Assembly: GCF_018913465.1 (NCBI RefSeq)
Contig: NZ_JABAPM010000002.1
Coordinates: 62,001-126,000 of the forward strand
Reading direction: 5' to 3'
Origin: Arcanobacterium phocae
Lineage (GTDB): Bacteria; Actinomycetota; Actinomycetes; Actinomycetales; Actinomycetaceae
Length of the DNA stretch: 64,000 nucleotides
A program made the position numbers and the translations under genes. Positions 25,668 to 35,901 of the stretch are shown piece by piece; position 1 is the stretch's first letter, and each line of letters opens with the position of its first letter. Below the pieces are notes generated by a model that ran no database searches, was not told the origin of the DNA, and saw only the letters and a program-made list of their open reading frames with translations.

Positions 25668-27362
25668 ATGTCTGAAGAAATTAAGATGCCCGCATTGGGC
25701 GAATCTGTTAATGAAGGAACAGTCACCACCTGGCTTAAGCAGGTAGGCGATTCTGTCGAAGTTGACGAACCGATTGTTGAAGTGTCTACCGATAAGGTTG
25801 ACACCGAAGTTCCGGCTCCAGCAGCTGGAATCTTGGAACGAATCGTCGTTAATGAGGATGAAACAGTAGACGTTGGCACAGTACTTGGTTACATTGGCGA
25901 TGGTTCCGGCACACAGGCTCAGTCTGATCAGCAACCGGCCACCAATGATGGATCAGGTGAAGGCTCTCAGCCTCTGCCACAAGCCGAAGCAGAAGCATCT
26001 GCACCAGCACGTGAAACCCCTGCCCCAGCAGGTAATGGAGGTGGCGTTGATGTCATAATGCCTGCCCTTGGTGAATCCGTCAACGAGGGTACCGTAACCA
26101 CGTGGCTTAAGCAGGTGGGCGATACTGTTGAAGAGGACGAACCAATTGTCGAAGTATCGACCGATAAGGTAGATACCGAAGTTCCAGCTCCAGCAGCCGG
26201 CGTCTTGACAAAGATTATTGTTAACGAAGACGAAACAGTTGAGGTTGGTACTGCACTTGCAGTTATTGGCAAATCTGCTGAAGAAGCACCTGCTACAGAG
26301 GCATCTGTTTCAGCTGAACCAGAATCAACTGAGTCGAAGCCGGCTGAAGTTCCAGCAACAGAGCCGACTCCTGTTTCGACTACTGGCGACAGCGGCAAGT
26401 CATCTTACGTGACGCCAATCGTGCGCAAGCTTGCCAAGGAACTCGGCGTTGAACTCGCAAGCGTCGAAGGCACTGGCGTTGGCGGCCGGATCCGCCGGCA
26501 AGACATCGAAGCCGCCGCCGAAGCTGCTAAGAAAGCAGCACAAGCTACTGCAGACGCACCAGCTGCAGCCTCTACCCCAGTCATCACGCCAGCTACTGAA
26601 TCAGTTAAGTCTGCTCTTGCTTCGAAGGCGCAGGAAGCTGCGTCGATGCGTGGCACGCGCCAGAAGATGACTGGCTTGCGCAAGACTGTTGCCAAGCGCA
26701 TGGTCGAATCTCTGCAGACATCGGCACAACTAACCACCGTTATGGAAGTCGATGTTACCCGGATCGTTAAGCTCCGTGCTGCCGCAAAGGATGCGTTCTT
26801 GACTCGCGAAGGCGTCAAGCTAACATTCTTGCCGTTCTTTATCCAAGCAGCCACCGAGGCTCTCAAGGCTCACCCGATTATCAACGCTTCAGTTGAAGGT
26901 AATGAGATCGTTTACCACAACGTCGAGCATGTTGGCATTGCAGTTGATACCCCGAAGGGCCTCTTTGTCCCGGTCATTAAGAATGCAGGCGATCTGAACA
27001 TCGCTGGTATTTCCAAGGCTGTTGGCGATCTAGCTGCTCGCACACGTGACGGCAAGATCGGTGCTGATGAGCTAACTGGATCAACGTTTACAATCACTAA
27101 CACCGGTTCTATTGGGGCTCTGTTCGATACCCCAATTATTAACCAGCCAAACGTTGCCATCATGGGTACCGGAGCGATCTTCAAGGCACCAGCCGTAGTG
27201 AAGGATCAGGACGGAAACGAAGTCATCTCTATCCGCTCGAAGTGCTACCTCTCGATTTCCTACGATCACCGAATCGTTGATGGTGCAGATGCATCACGCT
27301 ACCTACGCGATGTGAAGATGCGCCTAGAAGAAGCGGATTTCGCTGGCGAACTTGGATTGTAA
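25668..27362 (+). CDS. sucB: Dihydrolipoyl acyltransferase E2 (SucB/AceF type), two lipoyl domains
   Basis: 564-residue E2 core. Two near-identical lipoyl domains (about 1-77 and 126-203), each with the lipoyl-Lys context STDKVDTEVPAPA, are joined by Ala/Glu/Pro-rich linkers. A peripheral subunit-binding domain (about 246-280: VTPIVRKLAKELGV...GRIRRQDIE) and a catalytic domain ending in SYDHRIVDGADASRY follow. The layout is that of the actinobacterial SucB/AceF-type E2, which can serve pyruvate and 2-oxoglutarate dehydrogenases. ATG at 25668 after AAGGGAG. It works with lpd next door and aceE at 46.7 kb. Confidence 0.94.
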   Translation: MSEEIKMPALGESVNEGTVTTWLKQVGDSVEVDEPIVEVSTDKVDTEVPAPAAGILERIVVNEDETVDVGTVLGYIGDGSGTQAQSDQQPATNDGSGEGSQPLPQAEAEASAPARETPAPAGNGGGVDVIMPALGESVNEGTVTTWLKQVGDTVEEDEPIVEVSTDKVDTEVPAPAAGVLTKIIVNEDETVEVGTALAVIGKSAEEAPATEASVSAEPESTESKPAEVPATEPTPVSTTGDSGKSSYVTPIVRKLAKELGVELASVEGTGVGGRIRRQDIEAAAEAAKKAAQATADAPAAASTPVITPATESVKSALASKAQEAASMRGTRQKMTGLRKTVAKRMVESLQTSAQLTTVMEVDVTRIVKLRAAAKDAFLTREGVKLTFLPFFIQAATEALKAHPIINASVEGNEIVYHNVEHVGIAVDTPKGLFVPVIKNAGDLNIAGISKAVGDLAARTRDGKIGADELTGSTFTITNTGSIGALFDTPIINQPNVAIMGTGAIFKAPAVVKDQDGNEVISIRSKCYLSISYDHRIVDGADASRYLRDVKMRLEEADFAGELGL

Positions 27363-27391
27363 TCCATATATAACTGGAATATAACCGCAAG

Positions 27392-27427
27392 CTGGTGGGG
27401 GCTACATCGAGATGTAGCCCCCACCAG
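27392..27427 (+). terminator. Terminator after sucB
   Basis: 16-bp perfect stem CTGGTGGGGGCTACAT and complement, 4-nt loop, then TCTTTT. Confidence 0.92.
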
Positions 27428-27535
27428 TCTTTTACGCCAGTGTGCAGCACGAGATACGGGGACGTATGATGTAGATGGCTCTGCGACGGCCTTTTAATCC
27501 GTCACCTTAGCCTTCATATCTCTGATTGGAGTACT

Positions 27536-28720
27536 GTGAGTAGTTTTTCCGGCTACCGTGAGCTTCCCCGCTTAACCGGAATCGGCTATATTATTATTTC
27601 TTTTATCGGACGTTTTCCCATATCTATGACGGTAATAGGCGTGCTAACTCTTGTTACATCTGTTACGCAATCAGTTGCTCATGCCTCGCTAGCGTCCGCT
27701 GGTTTAGCAATTGCAACTGGTATTTCCAGTCCGTTAATTGGTCGGTTAACCGATAATTATGGCCAACGATTACCGTTACTTGTCATAGCACCTGCAAACA
27801 TTATCGCTCTATGTTCGCTTGCGTTCCTCATTAGCTCAAACACACCACTTTGGATCATCATTACATGTGCAGTTTTTGTTGGGCTAACAACTATTCCGTT
27901 AGGCGCGCTGGCTCGTGTGCGATGGTATCCCATTACGCGTGAGCAGCGTGAGCTAGCTGCTGCACTATCGTGGGAATCAGTTGCAGATGAAATGGGATTT
28001 GTTTTTGGTCCGGCAATCGTAGGAGTTTTAGCTACCGCTCTTAATCCAAGGGCTCCGCTCATTGTTGCTGCTCTGATCGTTGCAACGTGTGTCATACCAT
28101 TCGCGCTATCACAATTTTCAGTAGGCCCTGCACTACACGGCACCGGTGAAAAGGCTCCGTCAATCACCAAAGTTATACTCAACGTCCGAACACCACTGTT
28201 AGCTATGCTCGCCCTAGGGATGTTTTTCGGAGCAGCCCAGACTTCGGTAACAGCATTTGCGCAATATCACGGGACACCAAGTTCAGCCGGATTGATATAT
28301 GCAACTATGGGCCTCGGTGCTGCAATAACAGCATTGGGCTCGGTCGGGCTACCAGATAAATTGACCCACACCAGCCGCATCGTTTTGGGCGGAGTTGGTT
28401 TAACTATCGGTTCTATAATTTGCGTGTTCGCACCGACCCCAGTATTTCTATCTCTTGCAGTATTTTTGTCAGGACTCGCAATAGGGCCAGTCTCGGTCGC
28501 CATCTTCACCTTGGCAGGTGCTCGCGCGCCACAAGGCGGAGATGCGGTGGCAGTAACAGCTTTGGGTTCGGTTAACGTCTTAGGTGTTGCAACCTCTGCT
28601 TCTGTCACTGGCCAAATCGTTGGGCATTCTGCCAGCTACGGTTTTTTGATTTGTTCGCTATGTGCAGCTCTCATCGCTATAGCGGCGATTGCTACTGATA
28701 AACAGAATCTGAAGAATTAA
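27536..28720 (+). CDS. MFS transporter
   Basis: 394-residue integral membrane protein with about 12 hydrophobic helices and the MFS loop 2-3 motif in the form GRLTDNYGQRLP. Substrate is not recognisable; drug or metabolite export is a usual role for this length and type. GTG start at 27536 with GGAG 5 nt upstream. It sits between sucB and DUF4191, the interval where many actinobacteria carry lipB and lipA. Confidence 0.85.
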   Translation: MSSFSGYRELPRLTGIGYIIISFIGRFPISMTVIGVLTLVTSVTQSVAHASLASAGLAIATGISSPLIGRLTDNYGQRLPLLVIAPANIIALCSLAFLISSNTPLWIIITCAVFVGLTTIPLGALARVRWYPITREQRELAAALSWESVADEMGFVFGPAIVGVLATALNPRAPLIVAALIVATCVIPFALSQFSVGPALHGTGEKAPSITKVILNVRTPLLAMLALGMFFGAAQTSVTAFAQYHGTPSSAGLIYATMGLGAAITALGSVGLPDKLTHTSRIVLGGVGLTIGSIICVFAPTPVFLSLAVFLSGLAIGPVSVAIFTLAGARAPQGGDAVAVTALGSVNVLGVATSASVTGQIVGHSASYGFLICSLCAALIAIAAIATDKQNLKN

Positions 28721-28789
28721 CTTTGGAGCTTTACGCGCTGGTGACGTAAAATCAGCACTAGTGCCCTACGAATTAGAAAAAGGACGATC

Positions 28790-29500
28790 ATGGTAAAAAA
28801 GCGCAACGACGTCAAAGCCAAGAAGCCAAAGAAGAAGCGCTGGTATTCGTATCTCGCTGAAGCGTACAAGATCTCTCGGGAAACGTACTCGTGGACTCCT
28901 TTTGCTATTTTTGGACCACTTTTCGGTGGCATTGCCATCGGCGTTATTCTAGGCTTGGTAACTGGTAGTTGGATTATCTGGCCACTACTATTCACCTTGG
29001 TTTCCGTCACGGTCACGATGCTCATTCTGGTTGAGCTGGTCAAGCGAGCTTCATACGCCAAGATCGACGGAATCCCCGGCGCTGCAGCTGCTGTCATGGG
29101 GCAGATCAAGAGGGGCTGGATTATCAAAGAAGAGCCGGTCCGCTTTAATGCGCACACGCAAGATATGCTATTCCGCGCGATTGGCCGTCCTGGCGTAGTT
29201 CTGGTAACCGACGGCGATCGTAGTCGAACCGCAAAACTTGCTGAAGAAGAGAAGCGTTGGCTTAACCGTGTGGCTCCAGGCGTACCTGTACATGTTATTT
29301 CAGTAGGAAATGACGAAGGCCAAACTCCGTTGCTCAAACTACAGCGAGCAATGCGCAAGTTGCCGAAGGCGCTGAGCAATCAGGAAGTACAGAAGGTTTT
29401 CCAGCGGATTGACATGGTTAAGGTTAACAACATGGGTATTCCTAAGGGAATCGATCCATATAAGGCGCGTCCAGATCGCCGTGGAATGCGTGGTCGGTAA
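28790..29500 (+). CDS. DUF4191 membrane protein
   Basis: 236 residues, very basic N terminus (KKRNDVKAKKPKKKRW), then two transmembrane helices (about 40-58 and 62-82), followed by a soluble domain with GAAAAVMGQIKRGW and a conserved nuclease-unlike RPGVVLVTDGDRSR stretch. Matches DUF4191, an actinobacterial family of unknown function typically found next to lipA and upstream of glnA. ATG at 28790 follows AAGGA by 5 nt. A terminator follows and glnA1 comes next. Confidence 0.85.
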   Translation: MVKKRNDVKAKKPKKKRWYSYLAEAYKISRETYSWTPFAIFGPLFGGIAIGVILGLVTGSWIIWPLLFTLVSVTVTMLILVELVKRASYAKIDGIPGAAAAVMGQIKRGWIIKEEPVRFNAHTQDMLFRAIGRPGVVLVTDGDRSRTAKLAEEEKRWLNRVAPGVPVHVISVGNDEGQTPLLKLQRAMRKLPKALSNQEVQKVFQRIDMVKVNNMGIPKGIDPYKARPDRRGMRGR

Positions 29501-29519
29501 ACATCTTTTTTATCTCACT

Positions 29520-29556
29520 ATGTGGGGGTAGTTGCCTATGGCAGCTACCCCCACAT
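29520..29556 (+). terminator. Terminator after DUF4191 gene
   Basis: 17-nt arms ATGTGGGGGTAGTTGCC and GGCAGCTACCCCCACAT pair with one T-G wobble around a TAT loop. Confidence 0.9.
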
Positions 29557-29599
29557 TAGACTTAAGACGTAAAGTCATTGGTTTTGGAAGGACTTTTTG

Positions 29600-31027
29600 A
29601 TGTTTTCATCAACAGATCAAGCACGCGAATATATTAAGAACGAACATATTGAATTCGTAGATATTCGATTTTGTGATTTACCGGGAATGATGCAACATTT
29701 CACGATCCCAGTAGATACTTTCAATCCGGATTCTTTGGACGAAGGTATCATGTTTGATGGCTCGTCAATTCGTGGTTTTACCGAAATACATGAATCTGAT
29801 ATGAAGCTTCTACCTGATCTATCATCAGCTTTTATTGATCCTTTCCGCCAAGCTAAAACTCTCGTTATCAATCACTTTGTTGTTGATCCTTTCACCAACG
29901 AACCATACGATCGTGATCCGCGAGTAATTGCTCAGCGTGCCGAGGACTATGTGCGCAGTACTGGTATTGCTGACACTGTCTACATCGGTGCGGAAGCAGA
30001 GTTCTTCGTCTTTGACGATATCCGCTTCGAGAACCTCCCACAGCGTTCCTTCTACTCTATTGATTCTAGCGAAGCGTTCTGGAATACCGGACGCGATGAA
30101 GACGGTCACAACCTTGGCTATAAGACAGAACAAAAAGCCGGCTACTTCCCAGTTGGACCGCACGATCAAATGGCAGATCTACGAGATACAATGACAAAGC
30201 TATGCCAGCAGGTTGGCCTGAAAATCGAACGCGCCCATCACGAAGTAGGGTCTGGCGGACAGCAAGAAATCAATTACCGCTTTGACACTTTGTTGACCGC
30301 AGGTGACGATTTAATGAAATTCAAGTACGTCATTAAGAATGCTGCCGTGAACGCTGGAAAAACGGCAACCTTCATGCCGAAACCGCTATTTGGAGACAAC
30401 GGATCTGGTATGCACTGTCACCAGTCGTTGTGGAAGAACGGTGAACCACTTTTTGCCGACGAACGCGGATACGGCGGCCTGTCTGACCTTGCTCGGTGGT
30501 ACATTGGTGGCTTGTTAGAGCACGCCCCATCGCTGCTAGCGTTTACTAACCCTTCGGTTAATTCATTCCACCGGCTAGTCCCTGGCTTCGAAGCACCGGT
30601 GAACTTAGTCTACTCAGCTCGTAATCGATCAGCCTGCATCCGTATCCCGGTTTCTGGTGGGACCTCAGCTAAAGCAAAGCGAATCGAATACCGCACCCCG
30701 GATCCATCCGCCAACCCGTATCTGGCCTTCGCGGCCCAAGTCAAGGCTGGTATCGACGGAATCAAACGACGTATTGAACCTGCAGCGCCAATTGACAAAG
30801 ATTTGTACGAACTTCCACCAGAAGAACACGCACAGATCCCGCAACTTCCGGCTACGCTTGACGACGCCTTGCGCGCTCTCGAAGCAGATCACGACTACCT
30901 CACTGAAGGTGGTGTCTTCAGTGAGGATATTATTCGTACCTGGATCGACTACAAGATGAAGATGGAAATTGAGCCGCTTCGCCAGCGTCCTCACCCATTT
31001 GAATACCAGTTGTATTACGGCCTGTAA
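29600..31027 (+). CDS. glnA: Glutamine synthetase type I (GlnA1)
   Basis: 475-residue ammonium-assimilating glutamine synthetase. Signature regions are [48 protein letters not shown] (ATP/metal site), and NRSACIRIP (glutamate site). The C-terminal [10 protein letters not shown] carries the Tyr that GlnE adenylylates in GSI-beta enzymes, which matches the adjacent glnE. ATG at 29600 with GGAAGGA 7 nt upstream; a TTG 3 nt earlier is less likely. Its 3' end overlaps the phosphatase gene by 13 nt. Confidence 0.96.
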   Translation: MFSSTDQAREYIKNEHIEFVDIRFCDLPGMMQHFTIPVDTFNPDSLDEGIMFDGSSIRGFTEIHESDMKLLPDLSSAFIDPFRQAKTLVINHFVVDPFTNEPYDRDPRVIAQRAEDYVRSTGIADTVYIGAEAEFFVFDDIRFENLPQRSFYSIDSSEAFWNTGRDEDGHNLGYKTEQKAGYFPVGPHDQMADLRDTMTKLCQQVGLKIERAHHEVGSGGQQEINYRFDTLLTAGDDLMKFKYVIKNAAVNAGKTATFMPKPLFGDNGSGMHCHQSLWKNGEPLFADERGYGGLSDLARWYIGGLLEHAPSLLAFTNPSVNSFHRLVPGFEAPVNLVYSARNRSACIRIPVSGGTSAKAKRIEYRTPDPSANPYLAFAAQVKAGIDGIKRRIEPAAPIDKDLYELPPEEHAQIPQLPATLDDALRALEADHDYLTEGGVFSEDIIRTWIDYKMKMEIEPLRQRPHPFEYQLYYGL

Positions 31028-31617
31028 ATATCCATCCAACGCTCGATTTCAAAACCCTGCGCCAGGCTCCCCTCTACCACGGCAATTCCCGTGTTCTGGA
31101 GGCGGGTCTGGCGCATTTGTTGAGTGATGCCTTTAGCCCGCATGCCAACCCAATAAGTGATCATCGCAGCGTGCGCCACAATGACTGGCCGCTTTGCACC
31201 CGATTCTTCGATCTCTCGCACAACTGCATCGAAACGTTCAAGCGTTTGCCGACCGGTGTCGCCACCACCTAGAGGAACATCAAGTTGTCCTTTCCCCCAC
31301 GCCATCATTGTTCCGATATATTCCTGCATGGCTGCTGGATCAGTTTTCCCTTCTAAGGACCCTGCGGCAACTTCGCGTAAGCCGGCGCGCGCTATGGGAG
31401 TAAGATTCAGCTGCGTAGCTAACGGTGTAGCCGTCTGTTCAGTCCGTAACGTATCTGAACGCCAGATCGCGTCAGGCTGATATTTCACTAGCTCAGCAAC
31501 GACGTCGTTCGCTTGTGCCCAACCAAGTTCAGTTAGTGCCTGTCCCGGCACTACTGTGTCAATAGCGCCCCGTTCGTTAGCATGAGTCTGTCCGTGCCTA
31601 ACAAGTATAAGCTTCAT
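31015..31617 (-). CDS. Histidine phosphatase (phosphoglycerate mutase-like)
   Basis: 200-residue member of the histidine phosphatase superfamily. The phospho-His motif [10 protein letters not shown] is at the N terminus, and the second catalytic His is in [11 protein letters not shown]. Small size and no dimer insert suggest a broad or unknown phosphatase rather than glycolytic phosphoglycerate mutase. I start at the ATG at 31617, with GGGAG 6 nt upstream; an ATG at 31629 overlaps that site. It lies 21 nt after glnE in the same direction and converges with glnA1. Confidence 0.88.
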   Translation of the reverse strand: MKLILVRHGQTHANERGAIDTVVPGQALTELGWAQANDVVAELVKYQPDAIWRSDTLRTEQTATPLATQLNLTPIARAGLREVAAGSLEGKTDPAAMQEYIGTMMAWGKGQLDVPLGGGDTGRQTLERFDAVVREIEESGAKRPVIVAHAAMITYWVGMRAKGITQQMRQTRLQNTGIAVVEGSLAQGFEIERWMDIYRP

Positions 31618-31638
31618 TATTTCTCCCATTATCGTCTG

Positions 31639-34455
31639 CTATTTTTCGTCATAAAATATCTTATTCGTCACAGTTCGTGCGCGTCTAGAGGCGCGCAGGT
31701 ATTGCTCAGAAAAATCGTGACTTTGTTGCTGAGGTAGCCGAATAATTGCTGCTATAAGCTGCAACACAGCAGGATCGTCTGGGACGACATCGACATTTAG
31801 TCCAGTCTTCCCGGTTGCTAATACGTTGAGATCACGAATCAATGACGCGCGATCCCAAGCTTCGATCAGTACACGAGCATCATCAGGATGCAGTAACCCG
31901 CATCTAGAAGCTTCTCGGATTGTTTTGATAGTTGATGGGCATCGTAGCTCGGGATAGCGTCCGGCATTCATCAGCTGAATAAGTTGCGCCGTCCATTCGA
32001 CATCAGCTAGTCCGCCACGCCCGAGTTTTACATGTCGGCTCGGGTCAATTCCACGTGGAATTCGTTCCTTCTCCATCCGTATTTTCAACATCTGAATCTC
32101 ACGTATATCATGTGGGCTTACACCATTTGCCGGGTAACGGAAACTGTTTATAGATGCAAACCAAGCGCTGGCTACTTCTTTGTCGCCACAACAGTATCGT
32201 GCGCGTAGTAGGGCTTGACGTTCCCAAGCGCTACCCCAGCGCTCGTAATAAGCGCGATACGATTCAACAGACCGGGCGATAGCGCCCTGTTTTCCTTCTG
32301 GTCTCAACTGGATATCGGTGACAATCGCCGGCTCGCTGCCAGCGTTCTTTAACAAAGCTAACGTCTCAGCGGCAACCCTTGTAGCTTCCGCGAGCGCATC
32401 GTCGTCGGTAGCCCCTGACGCAGGCTCATAGACAAAAATCACGTCTGCGTCCGAAACGTATCCAATTTCTTGGCCGCCTAAGCGTCCCAACGCAATGATC
32501 GCATAACGGGCGTCATGGGCAGTGTCGTGTTGTGCAGCAATTAAGGCTGCAGAAATCGCTAGATCAGTGATGTCACTTAATGCGACACGAACCTGCTGCG
32601 GAGTTATTATGCCAAGTGTCTGTCCGATAGCCATACGTAGTATTTCCCGACGGCGGAGGTATCGTCCGGCCATCGCTTTACTGAGCGGAGTGTTTCGGCG
32701 TTTGAGAAGCGCATGTAGCTCGTCGGTTAAATCGGCGGGACTGCGAGGGCTTAGCAGCCCATCGTCGTCAAGCCAAACAATAGCTTCTGGCAATGTGGGC
32801 AACATCTGAGCTATATAACGCGAGGTAGCGAGTAGGTACGCTAGGCGGGGAGCAACGAGTGCGCTATCTCTCAACAAACGCATATACCATGATGTCGAAC
32901 CGAGTTTCTCAGATACATCACGGAAGGCATTCAGCCCGTGATCTGGTTCGGTTGCTTCCGCCATCCAACCGATCATAGCTGGCAAGACATGCCGTTGGAT
33001 ACTAGCAGTACGTGATAGTCCTTGGGTCAGCGCACGTAGATTCCGGAGGGCAGAATGCGGATCTTTAAATCCAATTGCAGATAACCGTTCTCGCGCTGCG
33101 TGTTCTTCGAGCACAACATTATCTGGGTCAAGCGACGCAAGCGATGGCAGCAACGGATGATAGAACATTGCGGTGTGCAGTTGCCGCACTTCATGGCGGA
33201 TACGTTGCCATTGGTTTTCAAGCTCTTCCGAATCATAGCCCATAGCAGCCGCAACACGGCCTAACCGCGATAACGGTGGAATATCGTGGCTTCGTCGCAA
33301 ACGCTGGAGCTGGATTCGATGCTCTAGCACCCGCAAGAAACGATAGTGATGGTCGAGTTTACCACCTGTTTCTCGGCCTATATATCCGCCCTCAACTAAG
33401 GCACTGATAGCGTCGAGTGTTTTCGCTACTCGTAGCGATGGATCGGTACGGCCATGTACTAGTTGCAGTAGTTGTACCGTAAATTCAATATCGCGTAAGC
33501 CTCCCGGTCCTAACTTTAACTGTCGATCTGCAATTTCCCGACGCAAATGTGCTTCGACACGTTGCCGCATATGTCGCACACTATCTACGAAGCCCCCTCT
33601 ATTAGCTACCTCCCAGACCAACGGGTTTACGACAGCCATATATCGCCGCGATGCTTCATCATCAGGATCAAGTGGTCGCGCTTTAAGAAGAGCTTGGAAT
33701 TCCCAAGGCTGAGCCCATCGTTCATAGTAGGCTTTATGAGACTCCACAGTTCGCACTAGCGGTCCATTTTTCCCTTCTGGCCGTAAGTTTGTGTCGAGTT
33801 CCCAAAGAGCCGGGATTGGTCCAGGACTACTAATGGCGTGGGTAAGCCAGGATGCGATTGCCGTTCCGATCCGGATTACTTCAGCGTCAGACACTTCTGG
33901 CTGAGCCGGTTCGGCAATGTAGATAACATCAACATCAGAAACATAGTTAAGCTCACGGGCACCTGTTTTGCCCATTGTGATGATGGAAAAATCAATAAGA
34001 TTGGCACTAGGAACGAACCGATTAGCGAGGTTAAGGGCAGCTTGGAGCGTCTGGTCTACTAGTTGTGTTATCAGTTCACTGGCGGTAGAAACAAAAGCCA
34101 CTGGATCGTCAGCGGTCAGATCATACGCGGCAATCGTTATGAGCCGACGGTAATAGGCTAATCTCAGTTCCTCAATCTGATTTTTCTCTGTCGGACTATA
34201 TGATACCGACAACGGAGCGTCAGGTTGCTCGTGAAGTGCGTCAAGCAGATGCGGATGTACGATGAGTAAATCCGCGAGCGCGCTGGAAAATCCCATAATC
34301 GCACCGAGACGGTGGCACGAGACTGGATCAGCTAAGATTTGTGACCACAGTGCTTGGTTAGCCGGTGTTAGTGATTCAATCAGCCGCAAGAGGCTAGCCT
34401 CGGCTAACCCCGAATCTGCTGCGTACTGAAAGAATTCTGGACTCAAGTCGGGCAT
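31639..34455 (-). CDS. glnE: Glutamine synthetase adenylyltransferase/deadenylase (GlnE)
   Basis: 938-residue bifunctional enzyme. Two nucleotidyltransferase domains repeat the same motif: GKTGARELNYVSDVDVIYI (about residue 177) in the deadenylylating half and GRLGGQEIGYVSDADVIFV (about 660) in the adenylylating half. Each is followed by RPEGKxGxxxRxxESHKAYYERW-type segments. It modifies the Tyr of GlnA1 in response to nitrogen status. The ATG overlaps the stop of glnA2 by one base (TAATG), so the two are translationally coupled, the same order as mycobacterial glnA1-glnE-glnA2. Confidence 0.96.
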   Translation of the reverse strand: MPDLSPEFFQYAADSGLAEASLLRLIESLTPANQALWSQILADPVSCHRLGAIMGFSSALADLLIVHPHLLDALHEQPDAPLSVSYSPTEKNQIEELRLAYYRRLITIAAYDLTADDPVAFVSTASELITQLVDQTLQAALNLANRFVPSANLIDFSIITMGKTGARELNYVSDVDVIYIAEPAQPEVSDAEVIRIGTAIASWLTHAISSPGPIPALWELDTNLRPEGKNGPLVRTVESHKAYYERWAQPWEFQALLKARPLDPDDEASRRYMAVVNPLVWEVANRGGFVDSVRHMRQRVEAHLRREIADRQLKLGPGGLRDIEFTVQLLQLVHGRTDPSLRVAKTLDAISALVEGGYIGRETGGKLDHHYRFLRVLEHRIQLQRLRRSHDIPPLSRLGRVAAAMGYDSEELENQWQRIRHEVRQLHTAMFYHPLLPSLASLDPDNVVLEEHAARERLSAIGFKDPHSALRNLRALTQGLSRTASIQRHVLPAMIGWMAEATEPDHGLNAFRDVSEKLGSTSWYMRLLRDSALVAPRLAYLLATSRYIAQMLPTLPEAIVWLDDDGLLSPRSPADLTDELHALLKRRNTPLSKAMAGRYLRRREILRMAIGQTLGIITPQQVRVALSDITDLAISAALIAAQHDTAHDARYAIIALGRLGGQEIGYVSDADVIFVYEPASGATDDDALAEATRVAAETLALLKNAGSEPAIVTDIQLRPEGKQGAIARSVESYRAYYERWGSAWERQALLRARYCCGDKEVASAWFASINSFRYPANGVSPHDIREIQMLKIRMEKERIPRGIDPSRHVKLGRGGLADVEWTAQLIQLMNAGRYPELRCPSTIKTIREASRCGLLHPDDARVLIEAWDRASLIRDLNVLATGKTGLNVDVVPDDPAVLQLIAAIIRLPQQQSHDFSEQYLRASRRARTVTNKIFYDEK

Positions 34456-35783
34456 TAGTAATAGAGCCTGCGTTCAAAATCGGTAATTTGTTGCCGATAT
34501 TCATGCCATTCGCGTTCTTTATTTCGTAAAAAGAAGTCGAAAGCGTCCTCGCCAAGCGTGGTCGCAACAAGTTCTGATTCTCGAGCGAGTGTTATCGCTG
34601 AGTGTAACGACGACGGCAATTCACCTATGCCCATGATATGACGTTCTTGATCGGACAAGGCGTTGATATTTGTATCGACAGACTCAGGCACCTCGTAATC
34701 GTTTTCGATGCCCGATAGTCCAGCATTGAGGATGACAGCGAACGCCAAATACGGGTTTGCTGCGGAGTCTAACGCCCGATATTCGATACGTGCACTATGG
34801 CCTTCTTTGGCGGAAAATGTTGGAACGCGCACGAGTGCACTGCGATTAGTTTTTCCCCAGGCAATATATGCCGGTGCCTCGTCCCCTGCCCATAACCGCT
34901 TATAGGAATTGACATGTTGGTTAGTGATTGCTGAGATTTCCCGGGAGTGACGGAGGATTCCAGCAACAAATTTTGTCCCTGTTTCTGATAAGTGATAGTC
35001 ACGCAGTGGATCGTAGAAAGCATTCGTATTGCCTTCAAAAAGTGACATATGAATATGTAAGCCATTGCCAGGATGATGAATAAGTGGTTTCGGCATAAAA
35101 GATGCTTCGACACCTTGTGTTATTGCGACGTGTTCGACGACGGCGCGCAGACTCATCAGATTATCCGCCATTGTTAGGGAGTCAGCTACCCGCAAATCAA
35201 TTTCGTTTTGTCCCGGGCCGGCTTCATGGTGCGAAAACTCTACCGGGATTCCAAGCTGTTCAAGTTCATGAATGGCCTGGGCACGGAAACTTTGTGCCAA
35301 TGGGCGCGAGACATGGTCAAAATACGATCCGTGGTCGATAGGTACTGGTTCCCCATTCTGGTCTTGTTCGTGTTGGAACAAATAGAATTCTACTTCTGGG
35401 TGAACATGAAAGGTGAAACCTAGTTTTGCTGCCCGGTCGATTGCTCGCCGTAGAACTCCACGCGGGTCAGAGCGAGCTGGCTGATCATCTGGAGTATGGA
35501 TATCGCAAAACATGCGGGCACATTTCTCACCTGATTCGTCCCACGGCAAAATGTGGAATGTTGAGGCATCTGGTTTTATCACCATATCTGCCTCATGGAT
35601 ACGTGACAGCCCTTCGACTGCTGACCCATCGAATCCAATCCCTTGAGTGAAAGCACCCTCAACTTCGGCAGGCGGAATCGCAACCGATTTCAATGTTCCT
35701 GAGACGTCAGTAAACCACAAGCGGATAAACTTAATATGATTATCTTCAATTATGGAAATGACATGCTCTTGTTGCTGATCCAT
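34455..35783 (-). CDS. glnA2: Second glutamine synthetase-like enzyme (GlnA2)
   Basis: 442 residues of the glutamine synthetase type I fold: FDGSAVEGL, EVEFYLFQ, HEAGPGQNEIDLR, KPLIHHPGNGLHIHMSLF and NRSALVRVP. It is shorter than GlnA1, and the usual C-terminal adenylylation Tyr segment is replaced by DTNINALSDQER, so GlnE should not modify it. Actinobacterial GlnA2-4 homologues include enzymes that glutamylate polyamines, so glutamine synthesis is not certain. ATG at 35783 with GGGAGG 5 nt upstream; a frame up to 35825 is not needed. Confidence 0.92.
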   Translation of the reverse strand: MDQQQEHVISIIEDNHIKFIRLWFTDVSGTLKSVAIPPAEVEGAFTQGIGFDGSAVEGLSRIHEADMVIKPDASTFHILPWDESGEKCARMFCDIHTPDDQPARSDPRGVLRRAIDRAAKLGFTFHVHPEVEFYLFQHEQDQNGEPVPIDHGSYFDHVSRPLAQSFRAQAIHELEQLGIPVEFSHHEAGPGQNEIDLRVADSLTMADNLMSLRAVVEHVAITQGVEASFMPKPLIHHPGNGLHIHMSLFEGNTNAFYDPLRDYHLSETGTKFVAGILRHSREISAITNQHVNSYKRLWAGDEAPAYIAWGKTNRSALVRVPTFSAKEGHSARIEYRALDSAANPYLAFAVILNAGLSGIENDYEVPESVDTNINALSDQERHIMGIGELPSSLHSAITLARESELVATTLGEDAFDFFLRNKEREWHEYRQQITDFERRLYY

Positions 35784-35901
35784 CGGTGCCTCCCGCGTTA
35801 CATACATCTTTCTATATTGTGCCATTGCATAGACCCAACAAGCTATAGAACTTAACCGTAATGGACTAGAATAGTACCTATTAAAAGGAAAGGTTCTACT
35901 T

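Noticed and set aside
26041-26280. Long repeat within sucB as a possible mobile or duplicated sequence
   Set aside because: It is the second lipoyl domain, an in-frame duplication typical of this E2 type.
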